DNA from: Baffinella frigidus
Taxonomy: Eukaryota; Cryptophyceae; Cryptomonadales; Baffinellaceae
Assembly (NCBI GenBank): GCA_026770585.1
Contig: MU646318.1
Location: 852,061-863,740, forward strand
Length of the DNA stretch: 11,680 nt
Direction: 5' to 3'
In this document: piece after piece, positions 6,793 to 11,680 of the stretch
Numbering within the stretch: the stretch's first letter is position 1
Layout of the letters: every line of letters starts with the position of its first letter
Program-made: the position numbers and the translations under genes
Notes under the pieces: generated by a model
Database searches by the model: none
Seen by the model: only the letters and a program-made list of their open reading frames with translations
Told to the model about the DNA's origin: nothing

Positions 6793-7049
6793 TACCACAA
6801 GCCCTCCGAGGAGGCTCAAATTGTGCTCTGGAATCATTTTCAACAGGTAATTTTTGGGCCAAAGTGTGATAACTTTTGCGAGCATGACCCCAGATCTCAA
6901 AGGCTCCAGAGCACGTACTGCGGAGAAAGCATTTTTAGATCCTTTACGTCTTAATTTCTTTCAACATATGCCAACGACACGCCGTTCCGTAGAAGGGATC
7001 TGCATAGAAAGTATTTTTGTTCTTTTAGGTCCTTTAGGTCCTTAAGCAA
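6793..7049. other. Stretch without a supported gene
   Basis: Non-repetitive DNA following the telomere-like array. A tttcaacAG|GTAA site (about 6838-6851) is splice-like but has no supporting coding pattern. It ends with TTTTAGGTCCTTTAGGTCCT (7023-7042), the inverse of the CCTAAAGGACC motif seen at three other sites. Confidence 0.4.
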
Positions 7050-7089
7050 GGGGATGTCAATGGGACGGACCGTCCCTAACCTGATCCCC
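7050..7089. repeat. Nested small fold-back
   Basis: GGGGAT (7050-7055) pairs with ATCCCC (7084-7089), and inside them GGGACGG-A-CCGTCCC (7062-7076) is a perfect odd palindrome. Confidence 0.55.
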
Positions 7090-7115
7090 AGGGAGTTTCT
7101 CAAAAACCTCACATT

Positions 7116-7150
7116 GGAATTGGAGCCGTTGGTCGGGAATTGGAGCCGTT
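7116..7150 (+). repeat. 15-bp direct repeat, 20-bp period
   Basis: GGAATTGGAGCCGTT occurs at 7116-7130 and again at 7136-7150. Confidence 0.75.
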
Positions 7151-7196
7151 TTATATTTCAGGCCCCCCTGCACGGGTTTTGATCTCCCTGGAGGGA

Positions 7197-7340
7197 AAAC
7201 GCCAAACACCAAAACCCCGCCGATTTAAAACAATCGCCAAAAGCAAGACAGCTGTTATTGAGCCCTCGTCGTGACCTCGGTAACAGTCGCGCCCGATTTT
7301 CGATCAGACATCGGGAAGGGGGTTTTGGTGTCAGGCGTTT
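7197..7340. mobile_element. Inverted-repeat element with AAACGCC ends
   Basis: AAACGCCAAACACCAAAACC (from 7197) is matched inversely by GGGGTTTTGGTGTCAGGCGTTT (7318-7340, given here in mixed match), with two differences. Inside is a second inverted pair, CTGTTA (7252-7257) and TAACAG (7281-7286). At 144 bp and with no ORF it fits a miniature inverted-repeat element. Only one copy is seen here and no clear target duplication is visible. Confidence 0.6.
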
Positions 7341-7910
7341 GAACTACCCGGTGATCTCATCCGGTCAGGTATTCGTTGATTTCGTTGATTTCGTGTTTAT
7401 TAAACAGGATTGTCGGTGTCAGCCCGTGCCGTCCCCAAGCTAGGATCAGATAGGCCTTACTTCCAAATAAAGCATTGGGCTCCGCCCGCTGTGGTTCCAG
7501 GGGCCGCTCCCGATGGATCGCGCATCAGACCTACCTGGAAAATTTACCAGACTGGCCCAACACGTTCCCCCCTAAGTCTATCATCATGTTCCTAATAGGC
7601 GCACACCCCCCAGGAGTGAACTCGGGTACTGTGAGCAGCGCAATGCCGGAACCCAGTCTCCTCTACATGCGAGGCCCTCGAGCGCGCGGTCCCCGCCCCC
7701 CTTCGTCGAGCCCACGATGCCGGCCCCAGTCGTGTTCTCCCGCCCCGTGTCCTACTCTATCGTATCAAAGATCCCTGTACCGCGGAATGAGGGTAATCCG
7801 GGCACCCTACCGACTTCATCCATCGTTGTCCTACACCGGCTACATTCTCATGCATCGTCAGTCCTCGTCGTGCCTACTATGCCGGCAAGGCCCCCTACCG
7901 TCTTCGTCCG
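7341..7910. other. Stretch without a supported gene
   Basis: A long plus-strand open frame runs through 7475-8080, but its second half is translation of the CT repeat and its first half (proline, serine and arginine rich) shows no domain. A triple GTTGATTTC-like phrase lies at 7374-7396. I do not support a gene. Confidence 0.4.
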
Positions 7911-7959
7911 TCTCTCTCTCTCTCTCTCACACTCTTTCTCTCTCTCTCTCTAACTCTCT
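7911..7959. repeat. CT microsatellite
   Basis: An interrupted (CT)n run, directly followed by the 19-bp minisatellite, which is evidently derived from the same sequence. Confidence 0.85.
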
Positions 7960-8073
7960 CACCACTCTCTCACTTTCTCACCACTCTCTCGCTCTCTCAC
8001 CACTCTTTCACTCTCTCACCACTCTCTCACTCTCTCAGCACTCTCTCACTCTCTCAGCACTCTCTCACTCTTT
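7960..8073. repeat. 19-bp minisatellite, six units
   Basis: Six consecutive units of 19 bases, CACCACTCTCTCACTCTCT with 0-2 changes each. The last two units share CAGCACTC. The period is exact through all six (7960, 7979, 7998, 8017, 8036, 8055). Confidence 0.85.
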
Positions 8074-8076
8074 GAT

Positions 8077-8190
8077 TTAAATGCTCGGCGGAGTTCCCCA
8101 TACAACGAAAATTACTACACAAGCGATGAAAGAGCCATGTCCGAAAGATGTAGTAATTTTCGTACATTGGGGGAACTCCCGAGCATTTAA
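8077..8190. mobile_element. Inverted-repeat element flanked by TTAA
   Basis: Arms of about 40 bp start TTAAATGCTCGG (8077-8088) and end CCGAGCATTTAA (8179-8190). The inner ends ACGAAAATTACTACA and TGTAGTAATTTTCGT pair exactly, with a loop of about 30 bases. The arms differ at a few positions (CGGAGTTCCCCATACA against the inverse of TGTACATTGGGGGAACTCC). TTAA at both outer edges could be a target duplication as in piggyBac-type elements, or part of the terminal repeat. No ORF; probably a non-autonomous element. Confidence 0.75.
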
Positions 8191-9078
8191 TTTCCCTACC
8201 TGACGCAGGGCTGGAGGGGGGGGTATTCAAAAGTCATTTTTTGAAGAGAAAATTGGATTCAAAAGTCAATTTAGGGAGAAAACGGCTCCAAGGAGGCCAA
8301 TGGCTCAAAGGGCCTGTGTAGATCAGGTGATGAGCCTGAAAAAGGATTTTTTGCCCACGTGACGACAGGCTGTACCCCAAACACCTCTATTTTTTTTAAC
8401 AAGTATTATAACGGTCACGCTTACGGGGTCGTGACGAGTCACTTGCACCTTTTCAGAAGGTCACAGCGCGGTCATTTTAAAGATCCTTGACGAAAAGGTT
8501 AATATTGGTGGACGTGAATTGAATAGAAAGACAGTTATCGAAACGTGATTTTCTAGATATAAACATAAAATCACAACAATGTTTTAAATTCATATATTAC
8601 ATTTATGCGGTATTTTTAGCCGTGCGTCCAACGACTCGAAGGTAACCAGGATTTCAATTCCTGGTACTAAATTGAAAACGAGTGTTGCTGTTCGGAATAC
8701 GAACGTGAGTCCATCGACTCGAACCCTTTGTACCAGCTACAATAGTAATAGAGGGGGTGATTAAAAAGACGCACTCAAGTTGGTGCACAGGTCGTCGTCG
8801 AGTGGGCGAGAAAAAATCCTGAAAGGCTCATCACCTGTTGTTTTGCCCTCTTCATGGAAGAATCCCCTCTTTGTAAAGTGGTTTAAGAGCTTTTCTTTCT
8901 CTCTGTTGGGCCATGTTGGGACACATCAAAACCTAAAGGACCTGAAGGGCTTAATCGGAATTAACGGCCTTCTCTCTGGTCCCAATACCAGAGGCTCGGT
9001 TCATCCAGTGTTTGCGCGTGGCTTGACTACGAAGCGGAGGGGGCAGTGGAGCACAGGGTGCATTTCCGGTAATATGCT
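8191..9078. other. AT-richer stretch without a supported gene
   Basis: This is the least repetitive part of the window. It has a direct repeat attcaaaagtca (about 8225 and 8259), and an imperfect direct repeat CGTGMGTCCAWCGACTCGAA near 8622-8641 and 8704-8723. A module ATGTTGGG-N9-AACCTAAAGGACCT starts at 8913. A plus-strand open frame at 8780-9115 has no recognisable domain and runs into a family 1 end. Intron or intergenic DNA is most likely. Confidence 0.4.
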
Positions 9079-9123
9079 TACTGTAGGGGGGTGCGTCTCC
9101 TCATTAGCGAGGTAACCCTGTAC
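9079..9123 (-). mobile_element. Right half of a family 1 element (copy G)
   Basis: The sequence CTGTAGGGGGGTGCGTCTCC to AGCGAGGTAACCCTGTA matches the right half of copy B, including the GTGCGTCTC and GGTAACCCTGTA variants, with a small deletion. No left arm is present. Confidence 0.7.
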
Positions 9124-9124
9124 A

Positions 9125-9191
9125 TCCCTTACTCGAATAAGGTCACACCATCTCGAGACAGTCAGTGTGCGGACCTTAAATAATTAAGGTC
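9125..9191. repeat. AAGGTCACAC repeat, related to 2691-2790
   Basis: CATCCCTTACTCGAATAAGGTCACACC and CAGTCAGTGTGCGGACCTTAAA (given here in parts) correspond to the inverse of the segment at about 2700-2790. A palindrome GACCTTAA-ATAA-TTAAGGTC closes it (9172-9191). Confidence 0.6.
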
Positions 9192-9259
9192 GACAGAATC
9201 AAGTGAGTGCGGGACCTTATTTCAAAAAACGAGTGTGTCCTCCTGAAATGAGGATGGTA

Positions 9260-9339
9260 AATTTTCGGGTCCAAAAAGTGCCTTTTCGAAATTTTGGGTC
9301 GAAAAAGTGCCCTTTTCGACCTTCTCCGACCCGAAAATT
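9260..9339. repeat. Inverted repeat with internal direct repeats
   Basis: AATTTTCGGGTC (9260-9271) and GACCCGAAAATT (9328-9339) are exact reverse complements. Between them a phrase GGGTCSAAAAAGTGCCTTTTCGA occurs twice (about 9267-9289 and 9296-9319). Confidence 0.65.
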
Positions 9340-9366
9340 GGGAGATGTTGACAATTTTTCGACGTA

Positions 9367-9433
9367 CTAGGACCACCATAGGACCCTAGGCTTCCGGGGG
9401 GGGGGCGGTTTCTTACGAGCGAGGTACCCCTGT
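9367..9433 (-). mobile_element. Right part of a family 1 element (copy H)
   Basis: It carries the reverse-orientation core start (CTAGGACCACCATAGGACCC), a G run, and the right arm GGCGGTTTCTTACGAGCGAG ending GTACCCCTGTG. The left arm and part of the core are missing. Confidence 0.75.
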
Positions 9434-9700
9434 GGGAGAGGGCATCTGCTGTGTGACTCTGAGAGGATCAATCAATCACGGACCTCTCGCCCTGCCCCCC
9501 CTGTATGGTTTCCGATGTTTACTCCCGAGGGCACGTGCAGCCCTTACAGGGGCTTACCCCGAGTACAGTCGACCTAACGGCCCGCGGCAGGCTCGTCCTG
9601 GCCGATGCCCTCCCCCCCCCCCCTCTGAACCATCGGCCTCAGCACGTGATCTCAGCACGACGACGTTACCCCCCTTTCACAGCGGGGGGGGGCGTCGATT
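9434..9700. other. Stretch without a supported gene
   Basis: GC-rich DNA with two overlapping plus-strand open frames that lack any recognisable domain and overlap, on the opposite strand, the better supported exon copy downstream. I see no gene here. Confidence 0.4.
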
Positions 9701-9771
9701 CTGGGGACAAGCCCCGCGTAGGAGAAGTCGGAGTGACTTTACACAGTCACGTCCCCTGTCCTTGTCCCCAG
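9701..9771 (+). mobile_element. Family 3 fold-back element, single copy
   Basis: The ends CTGGGGACAAG (9701-9711) and CTTGTCCCCAG (9761-9771) are exact inverted repeats. The interior GGAGTGACTTTACACA matches the element at 3384-3480. It lies five bases beyond the stop codon of the terminal exon copy at 9777-9830, on that exon's 3' side. Confidence 0.7.
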
Positions 9772-9776
9772 GTGGA

Positions 9777-9830
9777 TCAATCGTCCTCCTCGTCCTCGAG
9801 CACCTTGCGCTTCTTGGCGGCCTTTTCGGG
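9777..9830 (-). CDS. Terminal exon copy C1 of charged nuclear protein gene
   Basis: On the minus strand this reads PEKAAKKRKVLEDEEDD and then TGA. A possible acceptor gattcgCAG lies directly upstream, so the exon would be entered at a codon boundary. KKRKV is a classical monopartite nuclear localisation motif of the SV40 type, and the acidic LEDEEDD tail is common in chromatin and nucleolar proteins. The same exon occurs at 10008-10064 and 10729-10779 with coding-like differences (K/R and E/D kept, third-base changes in the acidic part). Which copy is used is unknown. It sits next to a family 3 element. The parent protein family is not recognised; being so short, the exon could also be a non-expressed duplicate. 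Confidence 0.5.
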   Translation of the reverse strand, partial: PEKAAKKRKVLEDEEDD

Positions 9831-9838
9831 CTGCGAAT

Positions 9839-10070
9839 CCCCCTGCAGGCCCCACCAGGTCACAAACGGGGATTCGCCCAAAGTCGATTATGTTTTTAGA
9901 AAACCTGATGTGTACCAGAAACACGCCTAAAGTCAACAGTCCGCGCCGCCACAATGTGAAATTGTACCATGGGATAGTTTTAAAGCGAAACGTCGCGTTC
10001 TGAGAAGTCAGTCGTCCTCCTCGTCTTCGAGGACTTTGCGCTTCTTGGCTAAGCCCCTTTCGGGCTGCGA
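9839..10070 (-). repeat. Duplicated gene-tail unit, copy D1
   Basis: About 230 bases here match 10552-10785: CCCCACCAGGTCACAAACGG, the AAAGTCGATT phrase, GTACCAGAAACACGCC, TTTTAAAGCGAAACGTCGCG and the terminal exon follow in the same order in both. The unit contains exon copy C2 and its 3' flank, and it abuts exon copy C1, which D2 lacks. Confidence 0.85.
10008..10064 (-). CDS. Terminal exon copy C2 of charged nuclear protein gene
   Basis: It reads PERGLAKKRKVLEDEEDD and then TGA on the minus strand, after gttcgCAG. Compared with C1 it has one extra codon (GL in place of A after PE[KR]), a three-base in-frame insertion, and keeps KKRKV and the acidic end. Joined in phase to the middle exon at 11086-11193 and the ATG exon at 11580-11663, it would complete a protein of 82 residues. 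That intron would be about 1 kb long and would contain both family 1 elements I and J, whereas the only small intron predicted in the locus is 65 bp. A duplicated relic is therefore also possible. Confidence 0.5.
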   Translation of the reverse strand, partial: PERGLAKKRKVLEDEEDD

Positions 10071-10096
10071 ACCCCCCTCGAATTCGCGTTCATTGG

Positions 10097-10218
10097 TACA
10101 GGGGTACCTCGCTCATAAGAAACCGCCCCCCCCTAGGACCCTACAGTAGGACCATGCCTAGGGTCCTAGGGTGGTCCTAGGGAGGGGGGCGGTTTCTTAT
10201 GAGCGAGGTACCCCTGTA
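10097..10218 (+). mobile_element. Family 1 fold-back element, copy I
   Basis: A complete 122-bp element, TACAGGGGTACCTCGCTCAT to its reverse complement, with TA at each end (flanks cattgg and agattt show no longer duplication). The forward core is almost identical to copy A at 1309-1427, differing mainly by one or two bases in the G run. It lies between exon copies C2 and C3. Confidence 0.88.
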
Positions 10219-10392
10219 AGATTTTTCAAGCAGGATCTAGCAGGGTAAGACAGGTTGTTGCCCGCAGTGCCTAGCAGGGCAAGGCAGCTTGGCATCCGAG
10301 GATCTCCGGCTGCGACCCCCCCCGCGAAATTCAAGGTTTAGGGGTTAGGGGTTAGAGTTGAAGCAGGGCCTAGCTGCCGCTTAAGCGGGGCC
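10219..10392. repeat. Spacer with CTAGCAGGG direct repeats and gene-tail remnant
   Basis: CTAGCAGGGTAAGACAGG and CTAGCAGGGCAAGGCAG lie near 10237 and 10272. CTCCGGCTGCGACCCCCC (10303-10320) resembles the splice-acceptor edge of the terminal exon copies, without the exon. A short telomere-like run lies at about 10334-10358. A perfect palindrome CCGCTTAAGCGG lies at 10377-10388. Confidence 0.5.
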
Positions 10393-10516
10393 TACAGGGG
10401 TACCTCGCTCGTAAGAAACCGCGCCCCCCCCCCTAGGACCACCATAGGGCCCTAGGCATAGGCCTACTGTAGGGTCCTAGGGGGGGGCGGTTTCTTGTGA
10501 GCGAGGTACCCCTGTA
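10393..10516 (-). mobile_element. Family 1 fold-back element, copy J
   Basis: A complete copy, TACAGGGGTACCTCGCTCGT to ACGAGCGAGG-type right arm (here GTGAGCGAGGTACCCCTGTA). The core is in reverse orientation: ACCACCATAGGGCC first, CCTACTGTAGGGTCC last. Together with copy I it gives two insertions in opposite orientation within 300 bases. Confidence 0.87.
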
Positions 10517-10551
10517 GGCTGGGGTACATACAGCCCAGACACCTGCCGAGA

Positions 10552-10785
10552 AAACCCCCCTGCGGGCCCCACCAGGTCACAAACGGGGATGTGCCTAAAG
10601 TCGATTCTGTTTTTTTAAAACCCGATTTGTACCAGAAACACGCCGAAAGTCGATAGCCCGCGCCGCAACAATTTGGAATTTGTACCGCGAAACAGTTTTA
10701 AAGCGAAACGTCGCGTTCTGAGATTTCGATCGTCCTCCTCATCTTCGAGGACCTGGCGCTTCTTGGCTGCCCTCTCCGGCTGCGA
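10552..10785 (-). repeat. Duplicated gene-tail unit, copy D2
   Basis: This is the second copy of the ~230-base unit at 9839-10070, in the same orientation, and it contains exon copy C3. Several substitutions and small indels separate the two, including in the T-run near 10609-10616. Confidence 0.85.
10615..10779 (-). CDS. Terminal exon copy C3, stop codon lost
   Basis: After an acceptor (ttactgttcgCAG, AG adjacent to 10780) the minus strand reads PERAAKKRQVLEDEEDD. The stop TGA of C1 and C2 is changed to CGA here (10726-10728), so the frame continues 37 codons through what is 3' flank in the other copies, to TAA at 10615-10617. KKRKV has become KKRQV, weakening the nuclear localisation motif. 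C3 is the copy nearest the upstream exons, and the intron to the partial middle exon at 10845-10900 would be 65 bp (GTAACC...TTCGCAG). With the ATG exon and full middle exon it would give about 118 residues. It is either a drifting functional variant or a pseudo-exon. Confidence 0.5.
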   Translation of the reverse strand, partial: PERAAKKRQVLEDEEDDRNLRTRRFALKLFRGTNSKLLRRGLSTFGVFLVQIGF

Positions 10786-10844
10786 ACAGTAAATTTCGTT
10801 GACAGAAACCCTTTCTAGACACAGAAAGCGTTTTTTGAGGTTAC

Positions 10845-10900
10845 CTTGTCAGCATCATCGTCGCCATCCGCCTCCTTCCCCTCCTCATCCATCGCGTATT
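10845..10900 (-). pseudogene. Partial duplicate of the acidic middle exon (2')
   Basis: From an ATG at 10890-10892 the minus strand reads MDEEGKEADGDDDADK and ends AAG|GTAACC. The same end, with GGGGAG inserted after MDEEG and before KEADG, is found in the exon at 11086-11193. Upstream of the ATG, similarity stops after a few bases (ACGCG), and the nearest AG (gtgtAG, 10901-10902) would enter out of phase with the ATG exon. So this is the 3' half of the exon plus its donor and the following intron start, copied closer to C3. It could serve as a first exon if transcription starts nearby; otherwise it is a relic. Confidence 0.5.
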
Positions 10901-10952
10901 CTACACAAACGCTTTACTATTATTACTAGTATGATCTAATAGTGTAGTAAAA

Positions 10953-11085
10953 CTTCGTTGACGGAAACCCTTTCTAGGGCCACCTACCCAGAGACATGTA
11001 TCTCCCAGTATACAACGTATGCGAAGATTACGTATCATGTATTACCCAGTATACAACGTATACGAAAGCGTTTTTTTGAGGTTAC
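10953..11085 (-). repeat. Intron copy with internal repeated insert
   Basis: This is a duplicate of the 65-bp intron region at 10780-10844 (CGTTGAC.GAAACCCTTTCTAG at one side, GAAAGCGTTTTTTGAGGTTA at the other) with about 75 bases inserted. The insert holds CCCAGTATACAACGTATRCG twice (11007-11026 and 11045-11064). The outer copy of the middle exon follows directly. Confidence 0.65.
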
Positions 11086-11193
11086 CTTGTCAGCATCATC
11101 GTCGCCATCCGCCTCCTTCCCCGCGCCACCCCCCCCCTCCTCGTCCATCGCGTGCCGCCCGCCCCCTTCACCCTCCCCGTCGCCGTCGTTTTC
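11086..11193 (-). CDS. Acidic middle exon of charged nuclear protein gene
   Basis: A 108-base exon bounded by an acceptor ctctccgtaCAG and a donor AAG|GTAACC, entered and left at codon boundaries (36 codons). It reads ENDGDGEGEGGGRHAMDEEG, then GGGAGKEADGDDDADK: a low-complexity acidic/glycine segment, typical of linkers in nuclear proteins that bind histones or RNA. Its phases fit the ATG exon upstream and all terminal exon copies downstream. The frame is also open further upstream through another copy of the exon start (ENDGDGEG at 11343), so a longer exon of 258 bases is possible. No recognised family; the supporting evidence is consistent phase, splice sites and duplicate conservation. 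Confidence 0.5.
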
Positions 11194-11319
11194 CTGTACG
11201 GAGAGGACAGTTACGTTAGGAGGCTTAATTGGATTGCGATGCCCGAGGTAATGTCTCCTATTCGGCCTAATTGAATTACTATCAAACGGCAGGGCTGGCG
11301 GGAGGAGGGTTGTCACCCT

Positions 11320-11346
11320 ACCCTCCCCGTCACCGTCGTTTTCCTG
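11320..11346 (-). pseudogene. Second copy of the middle-exon start and acceptor
   Basis: ccgttaCAG|GAAAACGACGGTGACGGGGA reads ENDGDGEG, as at 11193, after a similar acceptor. It then diverges (RVTTLLPP...) but stays open into the main exon. It is a partial duplicate, or the true start of a longer exon. Confidence 0.45.
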
Positions 11347-11428
11347 TAACGGCCACTATTACTCGTGTGAACTGTTCCTGTACCGGTCACGGTTCACAGC
11401 ATGATCTACCCTGGGATCTGCCGCCCTC

Positions 11429-11449
11429 CCAATAGCCGTCGTTTTCCTG
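11429..11449 (-). pseudogene. Third, degenerate copy of the middle-exon start
   Basis: cgccgtaCAG|GAAAACGACGGCTATTGGGA reads ENDGYWEG and hits a stop after about 19 codons. A fourth trace, acceptor only (ccggtaCAG|GAA), lies near 11373-11381. The upstream phrase CGTGACCG is shared between these copies. Confidence 0.45.
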
Positions 11450-11487
11450 TACGGCGAAGGACGGTCACGTCCCGCACGTGCATGTGA

Positions 11488-11530
11488 GCGGTGTAGGGTT
11501 TCGGGTTTCGGGTTTCGGTTTTAGGGTTCA
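11488..11530 (+). repeat. Short telomere-like run, TTTCGGG variant
   Basis: TGTAGGGTTTCGGGTTTCGG and then TTTTAGGGTTCA lie inside what would be the first intron of the minus-strand gene. G-rich strand on +. Confidence 0.7.
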
Positions 11531-11579
11531 GCTACCGTCGATAACATTATAAACAACGATTTAAGCGCTGAGTGGATAC

Positions 11580-11663
11580 CTTGTCGTCGTCGTCGTTGGA
11601 GGCAACCCGCCGCCACTTCAGCAGCTGCCGCCCCCCCTCCTCGCCCCCCTCCTCCTTCTTCAT
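11580..11663 (-). CDS. Probable first exon of charged nuclear protein gene
   Basis: ATG at 11661-11663 opens MKKEEGGEEGGRQLLKWRRV and then ASNDDDDK, ending AAG|GTATCC at 11580, 28 codons, leaving at a codon boundary like the downstream exons. The start fits because only (TA)n lies upstream to the window edge. A further upstream exon outside the window cannot be excluded, since ATG could be internal. The mix of acidic and basic patches matches the character of the middle and last exons. The end motif DDD(A)DK|GT is shared with the middle exon (GDDDADK|GT), so these two exons may themselves be related by duplication. Product identity unknown. Confidence 0.45.
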
Positions 11664-11680
11664 ATATGTATATATATATA
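11664..11680. repeat. TA-rich microsatellite at window edge
   Basis: An alternating TA run with one G, cut by the window end, immediately 5' of the proposed ATG of the minus-strand gene. It may act as a TATA-like promoter region or be simple repeat; it cannot be told apart here. Confidence 0.6.

Noticed and set aside
7475-8080. 201-codon plus-strand open frame
   Set aside because: The second half is translation of CT repeats and the 19-bp minisatellite; the first half shows no domain or conserved copy.
8590-8670. Possible tRNA T-arm (CCAGGATTTCAATTCCTGG)
   Set aside because: The loop lacks the TTCRANY pattern, no matching acceptor stem or anticodon arm could be drawn around it.
8780-9115. 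111-codon plus-strand open frame
   Set aside because: No recognisable domain; its end lies in a family 1 half-element.
9432-9930. Two overlapping plus-strand open frames of 155 and 141 codons
   Set aside because: They run across a family 3 element and antisense to exon copy C1, which has stronger support from duplicate conservation and splice phases.

Overview
The window looks like a subtelomeric or telomere-adjacent piece of a eukaryotic nuclear genome, probably a protist or alga. The evidence is long plant-type (TTTAGGG)n-derived arrays with the G-rich strand on +, GT-AG exon/intron boundaries with introns of about 65 bp, many small fold-back elements, microsatellites, and no long uninterrupted ORF. 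TTTAGGG telomeres occur in green algae and plants, chromerids, some apicomplexans and dinoflagellates, so the lineage cannot be fixed from this sequence. The left edge is a run of 48 G, which may be a contig-end artefact.

Layout. (1) 1-700: two diverged copies of one exon (115-224 and 464-555, + strand), each ending in a GAG|GT donor, from an unidentified gene. (2) 700-4330: repeat-rich DNA without convincing genes. It holds six copies of a ~122-bp near-palindromic transposon-like family (family 1, TA at both ends), two copies of a second fold-back family with CCACTTAAGGG ends (family 2), a third family with CTGGGGA ends (family 3), a triplicated CTT-rich unit, and several hairpins. (3) 4330-7050: degenerate telomere-like blocks, some made uniform for different variants (TTTAGGG, TGTAGGG, TTTGGGG), separated by duplicated non-telomeric segments. 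(4) 7050-9360: mixed fold-backs, including a 106-bp inverted repeat flanked by TTAA, a CT microsatellite and 19-bp minisatellite, and a gene-poor AT-rich stretch. (5) 9360-10520: four family 1 copies or halves, interleaved with duplicated gene tails. (6) 9777-11663, minus strand: a small multi-exon gene for a charged, probably nuclear protein. It has an ATG exon at the right edge, an acidic middle exon, and three copies of a terminal exon ending in a KKRKV-type nuclear localisation motif and an acidic tail.

The main theme is a repeat-built chromosome end in which single exons, with their splice sites, have been copied several times on both flanks. A palindromic non-autonomous element family has been inserted in both orientations among these copies; two of its copies, nearly 9 kb apart, are almost identical. 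No transposase, RNA gene or CRISPR array was found. All splice models are read by eye and are unsupported by transcripts.
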